Origin: JAWKIW01 sp046331175
Lineage (GTDB): Bacteria > Actinomycetota > Acidimicrobiia > Acidimicrobiales > Acidimicrobilacustridaceae
Assembly: GCA_046331175.1 (NCBI GenBank)
Contig: JAXLRI010000004.1
Location: forward strand, 434,001 to 498,000
Length of the DNA stretch: 64,000 bases
Direction of reading: 5' to 3'
Below, piece after piece: positions 52,332 to 61,358 of this stretch. Every line of letters starts with the position of its first letter. Position 1 is the first letter of the stretch. The notes under the pieces are model-generated. The model did no database searches, was not told where the DNA came from, and saw only the letters and a program-made list of their open reading frames with translations. The translations under genes and the position numbers were made by a program.

Positions 52332-53339
52332 TCAGGCGCCGAGGTCGGCCAGGAGGTCGTCGAGCCGGGGCACCAGGCCGAGCAGCAGCGGGCGGTCGGC
52401 GTCAGGGCGGCGCGGCGACGCCGGGTGGGTGCCGTCGAACGCGATCCACCCACGCGCCCGCAGGAACATGGCGGCGTCGTGGCGGTAGCCGGGCACCGGC
52501 GGGCGGAAGGCCAGCCAGCCGAGGTGCTGCAGCAGGTCGTTGGCCGTCCAGAACCCGACCTCGTCGCCCTCGGCCCACGCCCGGTCGCGTCGGGCGAAAG
52601 CGTCGGGGGCGAAGGCCGACAGCCCGAGCAGGTAGTCGCTGCCGTAGACGACCTGGTCGATGGCGAGGTCGTTGCCGGTGAGCACGCGGAATCCGGGGCG
52701 CTGCGCGTCGCGGCGGGCGAGCCGCTCCAGCTCGGGCCCCCGCTCGAGCGACGAGTGCTTGGCCCCGACGACGGCGTCGATCGACAGGATCTCGGTGAAG
52801 GTCGTGGCCGACCAGATGCGCCCGGCCGGGTGGAACATGGCGCCGAGCTCGAAGCCGTAGAGGCGTTCGACCACCCTGGCGAAGCCGGCATGGGCCGACG
52901 CCAGCTCGGCCTCGGGCAACCCGGCCAACCCGAACGACGGGAAGACGATGGGCGTGCCCCCGTGGTCGGCGATCTCGGCGAGGGCGGCGGCGTAGGCACC
53001 GGCGGCGAAGGCGTCGCCGGGCCGATCGTCGACGTGGGCGCCGGCGAGGAAGCGGTCGCCGAAGCGGGGGTCGGCACAGAGGTCGCGGGCGACCGCCAGG
53101 ACCTGCCGCCGCTGATCGGGCGAGAGGAAGGGGCCGAAGCCGGTGTCCATGTTCACCGCCGGCACGAGACCGGCGGCGAGCGTGCGACCGAGCAGGCCCT
53201 CGAAGCCGGCCCAATCGATGGCGCCGTCGGCGGTGAACGGCAGCAGCACCGCCGACATGCCCACGATCTCCCGATCGGTCCGGAGGCGAGCCGAGGGCCG
53301 GGGCGAGCCGACGACCTCGTCAGGACGTCCTTCGCTCAC
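52332..53339 (-). CDS. Dihydrodipicolinate-synthase-family aldolase/lyase
   Basis: A 335-residue class I aldolase-like TIM barrel. The N-terminal block is SAVLLPFTADGAIDWAGFEG (about 29-48) with PAVNMDTGFGPFLSPDQR after it. The Schiff-base Lys is in AVVGAKHSSLER and a later GNDLAIDQVVYGSDYLLGLS corresponds to the family's GDD/G-rich turn. Members cleave or form 2-keto-3-deoxy sugar acids and related compounds. The GTG start overlaps the upstream isomerase stop by four bases. A weak hairpin (52296-52319) lies between its stop and the fusion gene stop. It is the last gene of the seven-gene minus-strand run. Confidence 0.85.
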   Translation of the reverse strand: MSEGRPDEVVGSPRPSARLRTDREIVGMSAVLLPFTADGAIDWAGFEGLLGRTLAAGLVPAVNMDTGFGPFLSPDQRRQVLAVARDLCADPRFGDRFLAGAHVDDRPGDAFAAGAYAAALAEIADHGGTPIVFPSFGLAGLPEAELASAHAGFARVVERLYGFELGAMFHPAGRIWSATTFTEILSIDAVVGAKHSSLERGPELERLARRDAQRPGFRVLTGNDLAIDQVVYGSDYLLGLSAFAPDAFARRDRAWAEGDEVGFWTANDLLQHLGWLAFRPPVPGYRHDAAMFLRARGWIAFDGTHPASPRRPDADRPLLLGLVPRLDDLLADLGA

Positions 53340-54328
53340 GCGCGCTCCTCCTCCTTCGGGGTGGTGGCCGCGGTCGACAGCAGCGAGCGGAGCGTGGCCG
53401 CCTCGACGGCCACCGCAGCCGGGTCATCGTCGGGCACGAACTCGAGCAGCGCCAGCCGTGGCCCGGCGACGGCGACACCGGCCTTGGTCGCGGCCCGCAG
53501 GCGGTCGGCCCACGCGCCAGCCTGGGTGACCAGTGGTGACCGGCCGCCGTCGTGGTCCCAGGCGTACACGTGCAGGTGCGCCAGCCGCGGTGCGAGCAAC
53601 CCGATGCCCGCCACGTCCTCGGGCACGCGGCTCGGGCCGGCTCGCGCCCCGCTCCCGACATCGGCGACGGCCCCATCGACCACCGGCGTGGACGATGGGC
53701 CGGCCGCCTCGTCGCCCGCTCGGTCGACCGACCCGATCGGCCGGGTGCGGTCCCAGTAGGGCGGCTGCCACGCGCTCCACGGGCCGGCGGCGGGCGAACC
53801 GATCAGGTCGGCCACCCCGGCCAGCACGGCCGCCGCCGAGGCCTCGGTGGCGGTCAGCGTCTGGCCGTGGAACTCGACGTACGCCCGGCACCCCGCGGCC
53901 GCGGCCCGGTCGGCGATGCGCGCGAGCGTGGCGGCGACACCTGCCACCTCGTCGGCCGGCGTGCCCGGTTCGACCCCGAAGGGGCACCACACCCGGACCC
54001 ACGGCGCGCCGAGCGCAGCCGTCGTGTCGACCACCCGCCCGATGTCGTCGTCGGACAGGTCGGGCTCGGCGAACAGGTACGACCCGTACGAGCCGACCGC
54101 CAGACCGGCCGCCACCGTTCGAGCCGCCACCCCGGCCGCGCCCGCCAGGTCGCCGGCGGGCACGTGGACGTCGCCGCCCCACTCGATGGCGTCCAGCCCG
54201 GCGGCGGCCGCCAGGTCGGCCACCTCCTCCGGTGACGACGCCCGCAGCGTCACCGAGCACAAGCCGGCCACGAAGCCGTCGCCGGCGCCCGGGGGCGATG
54301 CACCCCCCGCGCCGAGCCGTGCGCTCAT
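53336..54328 (-). CDS. Sugar phosphate isomerase/epimerase-like TIM barrel
   Basis: A 330-residue AP-endonuclease-2/xylose-isomerase-like TIM barrel. GLCSVTLRASSPEEVADLA, AAGLDAIEWGGDVHVP and YVEFHGQTLTATE (a probable metal Glu) support the assignment; LAHLHVYAWDHDGG gives a His region near the end. A low-complexity insertion of about 45 residues (195-240) interrupts the barrel, which is unusual. It probably isomerises or epimerises a sugar or inositol derivative. It lies 46 bases after the dehydrogenase gene and overlaps the aldolase gene by four bases. Confidence 0.82.
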   Translation of the reverse strand: MSARLGAGGASPPGAGDGFVAGLCSVTLRASSPEEVADLAAAAGLDAIEWGGDVHVPAGDLAGAAGVAARTVAAGLAVGSYGSYLFAEPDLSDDDIGRVVDTTAALGAPWVRVWCPFGVEPGTPADEVAGVAATLARIADRAAAAGCRAYVEFHGQTLTATEASAAAVLAGVADLIGSPAAGPWSAWQPPYWDRTRPIGSVDRAGDEAAGPSSTPVVDGAVADVGSGARAGPSRVPEDVAGIGLLAPRLAHLHVYAWDHDGGRSPLVTQAGAWADRLRAATKAGVAVAGPRLALLEFVPDDDPAAVAVEAATLRSLLSTAATTPKEEERA

Positions 54329-54374
54329 CCGACCACCCGCTCGCGCCGACCACCGGTGCCCGGGCTCACGCGGC

Positions 54375-55403
54375 TCATGCGATGCGGTCCAGGTCCTCGC
54401 GCCGGACCGGGTGCCGCGGCGGCTCGCCGGCGGCGAAGCGGCGCACCTCGTCGACGGCGAGGTCGGCGAGGCGCCACACCTCCCGCCCGACGGCGCCGGC
54501 CACGTGCGGGGTCAGGACGACGTTGGGCAGGGTGCGCAGGACGGAGTCGGCCGGCAGCGGTTCGGGCACGCTCACGTCGAGCACGGCCGACAGGCGCCCC
54601 GCCACCAGCTCGTCGGTCAGGGCGTCCTGGTCGATCAGCGCGCCGCGGGCGGTGTTCAGCACCGTTGCCCCGTCGCGCAGCAGCGCCAGCTGCTCCCTCC
54701 CGATCATGCCCTTGGTCGACTCGATGTCGGGGGCGTGCAGGCTCAGCACGTCGCACCACGCACAGAGGTCGTCGAGCTCCCGCTTCGCCACACCGAGCCG
54801 CTGGGCCTCCGCCGGCGTGAGGTACGGGTCGGCCACCGCCAGCTCGAGGTCGTAGGGCGCCAGCAGCTCGATCACCAGGCGGCCGACGTGCGAGGCGCCG
54901 ACCAGGCCGATGCGCTTGCCCACGTTGCCGACCCGCGTGGGGTCGAGGGGGACGACGGCGTCGGGATCGCGCTCCCTGGCCGCGAACAGGAACACGCCCT
55001 TGTTGATCAGCAGGAGCGCGCCGACGGCGTACTCGGCCACCGGCACGGCGTTGGCGGCCGCCGCCGAGGTGACGGCGATCCCCCGCTGCCACACCGCGTC
55101 GGTGACCTGCCACTTCACCGTGCCAGCGGCGTAGGCGAACAGCTGCAGGTTCGGCGCCCGATCCAGCACGTCGGCGGTGAGCGTGGGGCAGCCCCAGTGG
55201 CCCACCAGCACCTCGGCCTCGGCCAGCACCGCAGCGGCGCGGTCGTCGTCGAAGGTGGTGAGCGGCTCGCGATCGAGCAGCCGTCCGATCGACGCGAGCT
55301 CGTCGAGGTGCCGGGGCCGGAACGCGTAGCCGACCATGCCGTCCATCATCGCCAGCGCGATGGCCGGCTGATCCGGTCCCCCCGGTCCCCCGTCGTCTGC
55401 CAT
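54375..55403 (-). CDS. D-2-hydroxyacid dehydrogenase
   Basis: A 342-residue NAD-dependent oxidoreductase of the phosphoglycerate dehydrogenase/hydroxypyruvate reductase family. The nucleotide-binding turn is IGLVGASHVGRLVIE, the catalytic Arg is in NTARGALIDQDAL and the His in TPHVAGAVG. The N-terminal substrate domain has LFAYAAGTVKWQVTDAVWQRGI. The ATG at 55403 is chosen for GGGGAGG 7-8 bases upstream. It lies 64 bases after the flavin oxidoreductase gene. Likely reactions are glyoxylate, hydroxypyruvate or sugar-acid interconversion. Confidence 0.92.
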   Translation of the reverse strand: MADDGGPGGPDQPAIALAMMDGMVGYAFRPRHLDELASIGRLLDREPLTTFDDDRAAAVLAEAEVLVGHWGCPTLTADVLDRAPNLQLFAYAAGTVKWQVTDAVWQRGIAVTSAAAANAVPVAEYAVGALLLINKGVFLFAARERDPDAVVPLDPTRVGNVGKRIGLVGASHVGRLVIELLAPYDLELAVADPYLTPAEAQRLGVAKRELDDLCAWCDVLSLHAPDIESTKGMIGREQLALLRDGATVLNTARGALIDQDALTDELVAGRLSAVLDVSVPEPLPADSVLRTLPNVVLTPHVAGAVGREVWRLADLAVDEVRRFAAGEPPRHPVRREDLDRIA

Positions 55404-55467
55404 GGCCCCATCCTCCCCGATGCCGGCGATCGCCCGCACCCGACCCGCGATGGTCCGTGCCGACCGG

Positions 55468-57015
55468 TCAGCGCGCCGACCGGCGGCGACCGCCCCGCGC
55501 CGCCTCGGCCGCCCGCTTGGCGCGGGTCAGCTCCACCCGCTCGGGCCGCTCCTTGTAGAAGGGGTCGAGCGGGTAGCAGCCCGACACCAGGCCCTGGCGC
55601 GGCGCCGTGGTGCAGTCGCTGAAGGTGCGGCACACCGCCCGACGGTCGAGGGCGCGGCCGGCCAGCACGTCGAGGGGCAGGGTCGGGTAGCTGAGCACCA
55701 TCCGACCGAGGCCGGCGCTGTCGAACCATCCGCCCGCCACGAGCGGCTGGGCGACGTGGGCGAACCAGTCCTGGACGTAGGTGAGCCCGGACCCGACCAC
55801 CACGACCTGGGGATGCGCCGCGCTGACCTGGGCGGTCACCCCCTGCAGGACGGCCACGTCGACCAGCGGATCGCGCGGGGGCAGGTAGCCGTCGGACGGC
55901 GGGAAGAAGGCCGGCCGCTGCGCGTGCGGCGCGTAGTACGGGCTCGACGCCGTGGCGCAGAGCATCGTCACGCCGCCGTCGACGAGCCGGTCGACGAGCG
56001 CGTGCACCTCGGTCAGGTCGATGCCGGCGCCGGTGCCGTCACCACCGAACGCGTACGGATACGACGTCGAGCCGGCGGCGATCTGGGCCACACCCACGCC
56101 GTCGGGCCCGGCGGCGTGGGGGGCGATGTCGAACAGCGAGAGCCGCACGCCCAGGCCGAGGCTCGGCGCCGCCGAACGGATGCCGGCGATCACCGACCGG
56201 ACGAACCGCGTCCGCCCGTCGAGGTCGCCGCCGTAGGGGCCGGCCCGGTCGACGGCCGAGAGCAGCTCGTGCCCGAGGTAGCCGTGGCACTGCTTGACGT
56301 CGACGAAGTCGAAGCCGGCGGCGGCCGCCACCTGGGCGGCCCGGACGAAGGCGGCCACCAGGTCGTCGAGCTCGGCGTCGCTCAGCACGGCCTCGTCACC
56401 GGCGCCGACCCGGTCGTCGAGCACGGGGTGCCGGTAGGCGGTGCGCGGCGCGGGCACGCCCTCGGGGCGGGCCCATCGGCCCGAGTGGGTCAGCTGCAGG
56501 CCGAGCAACGGCGACGCCGCACCACCGGCGCCCGAACCGCCCGCTGATCCGATCACCGCCGGATCGACGCCGGCCGCCTCGAGCGCGGCCATCGCCTCGA
56601 CGTGGCCGGCCACGACCTCGTCGCGCAACGAGGCCAGGTCGCCCTCGGCCTCGGGTCCGAACCACAGCTGGTTGGGGTTGGCCCGACCATCGGCGGTCAC
56701 GGCCACCGCCTCGCCGCCCCACACCACCGCCGCCCCGCTGCGACCGAAGCGCCGCCACCGCCGTCGCACGAGCTCGGTCGGACGACCGTCCGCCGTCCCG
56801 TCCCAGCCCTCCATGGGCAGGATGGTGAAGCGGTTCGCCACGGTGCGATCGCCACCGGGCAGCGGCACGGTGAGGGGCTGGGCCAGCGCGCCGCCGGGGC
56901 CGGGGTCGACGAGGTCGTCGACGGGCAGGTCGGCCCCCAGCTGGGCCAGCCGGGCGCGCAGGGAGGCCGGCGTGTCGAGCCGCTTCACCTGCACGACGTC
57001 GTCGGGCCCGCTCAC
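55468..57015 (-). CDS. Old-yellow-enzyme-family NADH:flavin oxidoreductase
   Basis: A 515-residue FMN TIM-barrel oxidoreductase. The FMN start is NRFTILPMEGWDGTADG, then LLGLQLTHSGRWARP and DFVDVKQCHGYLGHELLSAVD, a classical OYE substrate/FMN His-Gly block. The late part has VVVGSGLTYVQDWF and a Cys-containing C-terminal extension with CRTFSDCTTAPR and GCYPLDPFYKERPE. That extension is longer than in minimal OYEs and resembles the iron-sulfur-like tail of large enoate reductases only loosely. Its GTG overlaps the glnD stop by four bases, an unexpected coupling to nitrogen regulation. Confidence 0.87.
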   Translation of the reverse strand: MSGPDDVVQVKRLDTPASLRARLAQLGADLPVDDLVDPGPGGALAQPLTVPLPGGDRTVANRFTILPMEGWDGTADGRPTELVRRRWRRFGRSGAAVVWGGEAVAVTADGRANPNQLWFGPEAEGDLASLRDEVVAGHVEAMAALEAAGVDPAVIGSAGGSGAGGAASPLLGLQLTHSGRWARPEGVPAPRTAYRHPVLDDRVGAGDEAVLSDAELDDLVAAFVRAAQVAAAAGFDFVDVKQCHGYLGHELLSAVDRAGPYGGDLDGRTRFVRSVIAGIRSAAPSLGLGVRLSLFDIAPHAAGPDGVGVAQIAAGSTSYPYAFGGDGTGAGIDLTEVHALVDRLVDGGVTMLCATASSPYYAPHAQRPAFFPPSDGYLPPRDPLVDVAVLQGVTAQVSAAHPQVVVVGSGLTYVQDWFAHVAQPLVAGGWFDSAGLGRMVLSYPTLPLDVLAGRALDRRAVCRTFSDCTTAPRQGLVSGCYPLDPFYKERPERVELTRAKRAAEAARGGRRRSAR

Positions 57016-59324
57016 CACTCCTCGGTGAGGGCGTGGACGATGGCCCGCTCGATCTCGGCGAGGTACTCGGGATCGGTCACCTTGGCCCCGGACCGGTCGC
57101 GGACGTAGAAGGCGTCGACCACCTCGGTGCCCAGCGTGTGGATCTTGGCGCTGCGCACGTCGAGGTCGAGGTCGGACAGCGAGTGGGTGATCCGGTAGAG
57201 CACGCCGATGCCGTCCGGCGCCTGCACCTCGACCACCGTGGACGTCCCGGAGATGTCGTTGTCGAAGCGCACGACCGGGGTGCTGGGCGTGACCTGGGCC
57301 AGCGACGACGACCGGGCGTAGCGGCGGGCCCGCTCGGCCAGCCGGGCGGCCAGGGCCAGCCGGCCCGCCAGGGACCGCTCGAGGTCGACCGTCACCTTGG
57401 ACCAGTCGATGGACGGACCGAACGGGCTCTCGACGCGGAACACCTCGAGGGCCATGCCGTCGTCGGACGAGTGGGCCGCCGCCTGCAGCACGTCGAGGCC
57501 GCGCAGCGCCAGCACCCCGGCCACCTTGGCGAACAGGCCGGGGCGGTCTGGCGACACCACCGTGAGCTGGTCGTCCTCGGGCAGGATCACGACCTCGCCC
57601 GCCGCCAGCAGGGCCAGCTGGTCGTCGGTGGGGAACTGCTCGGTCACGACCTCGGCCATGGCCCCACCGCCGAGGAGGTGCTCGGTGCGTGTCTCGAGCT
57701 CGTCGACCAGACCGGCCTTCCAGTCGTTCCACGCCGCCGGTCCCGTGGCGAGCGAGTCGGCGATGCACAGGGCGTGGAGCAGGCGCAGGGTGCGGATCGA
57801 CCCGACCTCGTCGGCGACCTTCCGGATGGTGCCGTCGTCGTCGAGGTCGCGGCGGGTGGCGACGTCGGGGAGCAGCAGGTGGTGGCGCACCATCTCCTGG
57901 AGCACGGCGATGTCCTCGGGCGGGAAGCCCATGCGCTGGCCGATGCGATCGATGACCTCGATGCCCACCACGGTGTGGTCACCGGGGTAGCCCTTGCCGA
58001 TGTCGTGGAGCAGGGCTCCGATGACCAGCAGGTCGGGGCGGTCGACGCGGTCGGCCAGCGCCGCCGCGTTCACCGCCGTCTGACACAGGTGCCGATCGAC
58101 GGTGTACGTGTGGTAGGCGTTGCGCTGCGGCTTGCAGCGCACCGGCTCCCACTCGGGCAGCAGCTGCACCCACAGCCCCTTGCGGTCGAGGGTCTCGATC
58201 ACCTCGATGGCGGGCTCGCCGGCGAGCAGCAGCTCGGCGAACAGGGCACGACCCTCGGCCGTCCACGGGAACGGCATGGGCCAGGCGGCGGCGGCCAGCC
58301 GCCGCAGGGACTGACGATCGATGCGCGTGTCGCGCTGCGCCGCAGCCACGGCGGTGCGCAGCAGCAGGAGCGGATCGCCGTCGGGGTCGGCATCGAGGGT
58401 GAGGTGGACCAGCCCCTCGCGCAGCACCACCCCCGGGTACAGCGGTCGGTCACGCCGGACCCGCAACGAGCTGGGGCCGGCGAGCGACGAGTCGACGCGG
58501 GCCCAGGTGTCGTCGCTCGTCCAGGCGATGTCGCGGGCGGCACGGGCCAGCTCGCGCATCATGTCGTCGGCGTCGCCGTAGCCGAGGGCGGCCGCCACCG
58601 CGTCCTGGTCCTCCAAGGACAGGCGGTCGCCGGGGCGATCGGTCAACCGGTGCAGCTCGACCCGGGCCGACAGCAGGCGGTCGTACGCGGCATCGAGCGT
58701 GACCTCGTCCCCCTCGAAGATCACCGACTGGGCGTCCTCGGCCCAGTGGATGGCGTGGACGTCGCGCAGGCCACCACGACCCTCCTTCAGGTCGGGCTCG
58801 AGCAGGTAGGCCACCTCGCCGGCCCGCTCGTGGCGGTCCTTCACGCTGCGGGACAGCTCGCCGAGGAACCGCTTGGCCCGCTTCTGCCAGAGGGCGCTGG
58901 CCTTCTCGGCCAGCTCGGCGGCCATCGTGGCGTTGCCGGCCACCAGCCGGGCGGACAGCAGGGCGGTCGCCGTCTCGAGGTCGTCGCTGGCGAGCGCCAT
59001 GGCTTCCTTGATGGTGCGCACGGCGTGGCCCAGCTTCAGACCCTCGTCCCAGATCGGGTACCAGAGCTTCTCGGCGACGGTGCGGACCTCGGACAGGTCC
59101 TGGCGACCCGAGTGCAGCAGGAGCAGGTCGATGTCGCTGCGCGGCGACAGCTCGCTGCGCCCGTAGCCGCCCACGGCCACCAGGGCCATCGTCGTGGGGG
59201 AACCGGCCTCCTCGTAGAGCTCGGCCAGCCACGCGTCGACGAGCGTGCTGTAGGCACGGCACAGGTCGACGCCCGCGAGCGAGCGGTCCTGCAGCAGGGT
59301 GTCGCGGGCGAGCGGTGGGGCCAC
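57012..59324 (-). CDS. glnD: [Protein-PII] uridylyltransferase / uridylyl-removing enzyme
   Basis: A 770-residue nitrogen sensor that nucleotidylates PII. The nucleotidyltransferase site GGYGRSELSPRSDIDLLLL is at 52-70 with Asp64 and Asp66. The HD domain has LVIGALLHDIGKGYPGDH at about 431-448. Two ACT domains close the protein (DDQLTVVSPDRPGLFAKVAGV and VEVQAPDGIGVLYRITHSL). In actinobacteria the enzyme often adenylylates PII. The GTG has GAGGAG upstream. TAGCAT at 59375-59380 (minus) could give it its own promoter in the 114-base gap behind glnB. Confidence 0.96.
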   Translation of the reverse strand: MAPPLARDTLLQDRSLAGVDLCRAYSTLVDAWLAELYEEAGSPTTMALVAVGGYGRSELSPRSDIDLLLLHSGRQDLSEVRTVAEKLWYPIWDEGLKLGHAVRTIKEAMALASDDLETATALLSARLVAGNATMAAELAEKASALWQKRAKRFLGELSRSVKDRHERAGEVAYLLEPDLKEGRGGLRDVHAIHWAEDAQSVIFEGDEVTLDAAYDRLLSARVELHRLTDRPGDRLSLEDQDAVAAALGYGDADDMMRELARAARDIAWTSDDTWARVDSSLAGPSSLRVRRDRPLYPGVVLREGLVHLTLDADPDGDPLLLLRTAVAAAQRDTRIDRQSLRRLAAAAWPMPFPWTAEGRALFAELLLAGEPAIEVIETLDRKGLWVQLLPEWEPVRCKPQRNAYHTYTVDRHLCQTAVNAAALADRVDRPDLLVIGALLHDIGKGYPGDHTVVGIEVIDRIGQRMGFPPEDIAVLQEMVRHHLLLPDVATRRDLDDDGTIRKVADEVGSIRTLRLLHALCIADSLATGPAAWNDWKAGLVDELETRTEHLLGGGAMAEVVTEQFPTDDQLALLAAGEVVILPEDDQLTVVSPDRPGLFAKVAGVLALRGLDVLQAAAHSSDDGMALEVFRVESPFGPSIDWSKVTVDLERSLAGRLALAARLAERARRYARSSSLAQVTPSTPVVRFDNDISGTSTVVEVQAPDGIGVLYRITHSLSDLDLDVRSAKIHTLGTEVVDAFYVRDRSGAKVTDPEYLAEIERAIVHALTEEW

Positions 59325-59438
59325 GGGGCTCCTCGGGGCGGGGACGACACCGGGAGCGCCGTCGATCGGTCGCGATGCTAGTGGTGCCTGATCGACCGAG
59401 GACCGGCCCAGCGGGACGGGCGTCGGGCGACCCCGACC

Positions 59439-59777
59439 TCACACGGCGTCGTCGTCGACCTCGCCGGTGCGGATGCGGATGAGCTTGTCGACCTCGGAGA
59501 TCCACACCTTGCCGTCACCGATCTTGCCGGTGCGGGCCGCCTGCACGATGACCTCGGCGACGCGCTCGGCGTCGAACACGTCGACGACGATCTCGACCTT
59601 CACCTTGGGGATCTGGTCGACCACGTACTCGGCACCGCGGTAGATCTCGGTGTGGCCGCCCTGGCGGCCGAACCCCTTGACCTCGGTGATGGTGAGGCCG
59701 TGGACACCGGCCTCCTTGAGCGCCGTCTTCACGTCGTCGAGCTTGTGCGGCTTGACGATGGCGGTGATGAGCTTCAC
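59439..59777 (-). CDS. glnB: Nitrogen regulatory protein PII
   Basis: A 112-residue PII signal protein (GlnK-type by its link to amtB). The T-loop has GRQGGHTEIYRGAEYVVD with the modified Tyr51 in RGAEY; the B-loop is RTGKIGDGKVW and the C-loop IRIRTGE. It senses ATP/ADP and 2-oxoglutarate and gates AmtB. The ATG has GAGAGGAC upstream. It lies 48 bases after amtB and 114 bases before glnD, the standard actinobacterial amtB-glnK-glnD order. Confidence 0.97.
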   Translation of the reverse strand: MKLITAIVKPHKLDDVKTALKEAGVHGLTITEVKGFGRQGGHTEIYRGAEYVVDQIPKVKVEIVVDVFDAERVAEVIVQAARTGKIGDGKVWISEVDKLIRIRTGEVDDDAV

Positions 59778-59825
59778 GGGGACGTCCTCTCGAGTTCGGG
59801 GGCGTAGGTCGGTGCGTCGCCCGGC

Positions 59826-61097
59826 TCAGGCCTCTTGGAGGTTATAGGCGGTCTCGGCGTGCTGGCTGAGGTCGAGGCCCTCGGCCTCGTCCTCGGGCGA
59901 GACCCGCAGGCCGATGGTGAGATCGATGGCCTTGGCGATCGCGATCGACACCACGAACGAGAAGGCCAGGACCGAGACCGAGGCGATCAGCTGGTCGAGA
60001 AGCAGGTCGGCGCCGCCCCCGAAGAACAGGCCGTTGGCACCGGCGCTGTTGACCGCCTTGTCGGCGAACAGGCCGAGCAGGATCGACCCGATGAGCCCGC
60101 CCACCAGGTGGACGCCGACCACGTCGAGCGAGTCGTCGTACTTCAGCTTGTACTTCAGGCCGATGGCGAGGAAGCAGGCGGCGCCGGTGACGAGGCCGAT
60201 CAGGATCGGCGACCAGCCGCTCACGAAGCCGGCGCACGGCGTGATGGCCACCAGACCGGCCACGGCACCCGACGCCGCGCCCAGCGTGGTCGGCTTCTTG
60301 TCCTTGACGGTCTCGACGATCAGCCAGCCGATCATGGCGGCCGAGGCGGCGATGATCGTGTTCATGAGCGCCTGGGCGGCCACGCCGTTGGCGCCCAGGG
60401 CCGATCCGGCGTTGAAGCCGGCCCAGCCGAACCACAGGATGCCGGTGCCGATGAGGGTCCAGGGCAGGCCGTGGGGGTGCATCAGCTCGCCGGGCCAGCC
60501 CTTGCGCTTGCCGAGGATCAGCACCATGGCGAGGGCGGCGGCCCCCGCGTTGATGTGCACCACCGCGCCGCCGGCGAAGTCGAGCGCACCGAGCTTGGCC
60601 AGCCAGCCGCCGCCGAACACCCAGTGGGCGACCGGCGCGTAGACCAGCACGAGCCAGATGGCGATGAACACCGCGTAGGCCTTGAACTTGAAGCGGTCGG
60701 CCGAGGCGCCCGTGATCAGCGCCGGCGTGATGATGGCGAAGGTCATCTGGTAGGCGGCGAACAGGACGAACGGGATGGTGAGCGCCAAGCCAGCGCCATC
60801 GGACACCCAGGTGCCCTGGCCGAGCGTGACCGCCTGCTGGCCGACCCCGGTGAGGCCGGCGTACTGCAGGTTGCCGAGCCAGCCACCGTCGCCGAAGTTG
60901 CCGAAGGCGAGGGTGAAGCCGATCGCCACCCACAGCACGGCCAGCAGGCCCATGGCGAAGAAGTTCTGCATGAGCATGCCGAGGAAGTTCTTGGCCCGGA
61001 CCATGCCCCCGTAGAAGAAGGCGAGGCCGGGGGTCATGAACAGCACCAGCGCGGTCGAGATGAGCATCCAGGCGGTGTCGCCGGCCGAGATCTCCAC
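59826..61097 (-). CDS. amtB: Ammonium transporter
   Basis: A 423-residue Amt-family channel with 11 membrane segments and a short cytoplasmic tail. Diagnostic sequences are ALVLFMTPGLAFFYGGMVRAKN, DFAGGAVVHINAGAAALAM (the twin-His pore region), LWFGWAGFNAGSALGANG and DVVGVHLVGGLIGSILLG. It conducts ammonium and is blocked by unmodified PII. GTG 61097 is chosen for GAGGAGG 5 bases upstream and the family start; the longer frame would cover the promoter. A two-pair GlnR-type box lies 59-96 bases upstream. Confidence 0.96.
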   Translation of the reverse strand: MEISAGDTAWMLISTALVLFMTPGLAFFYGGMVRAKNFLGMLMQNFFAMGLLAVLWVAIGFTLAFGNFGDGGWLGNLQYAGLTGVGQQAVTLGQGTWVSDGAGLALTIPFVLFAAYQMTFAIITPALITGASADRFKFKAYAVFIAIWLVLVYAPVAHWVFGGGWLAKLGALDFAGGAVVHINAGAAALAMVLILGKRKGWPGELMHPHGLPWTLIGTGILWFGWAGFNAGSALGANGVAAQALMNTIIAASAAMIGWLIVETVKDKKPTTLGAASGAVAGLVAITPCAGFVSGWSPILIGLVTGAACFLAIGLKYKLKYDDSLDVVGVHLVGGLIGSILLGLFADKAVNSAGANGLFFGGGADLLLDQLIASVSVLAFSFVVSIAIAKAIDLTIGLRVSPEDEAEGLDLSQHAETAYNLQEA

Positions 61098-61155
61098 GTT
61101 GTCCTCCTCGGGACGCCAGATCGGCGAAAGACTGGGGCGAGAATTGCGACAGGCT

Positions 61156-61193
61156 GTTTCCCGTGGGTTCCCCCCGTGTTTCCAGTTCGTGAA
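61156..61193 (-). promoter_or_regulatory. GlnR-type binding box, two a/b pairs, upstream of amtB
   Basis: On the minus strand the order is TTCAC-n6-GAAAC-n6-GGAAC-n6-GAAAC. Both b-sites are perfect GAAAC and each half lies 11 bp from the next, giving the 22-bp period known for actinobacterial GlnR (gTnAC-n6-GaAAC). The box sits 59-96 bases before the GTG, a normal activator position. GlnR activation of amtB-glnB-glnD under nitrogen limitation is inferred. Confidence 0.7.
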
Positions 61194-61358
61194 CCTGCAC
61201 TGTCCTGTGCCTGACGCCTGGAGCAGCGGCACCCGTACCGGCTCGTCCGTCGTCGCCAGATCGCCCGGCCGGCCGGGCGCGCCCGCCCGCTCGCGACCGC
61301 CCGCCGGCCACGTGCCCTTCGTCGGCCGGGCTCGTCCGGTGCGCTCGTCGCTGCTTCG

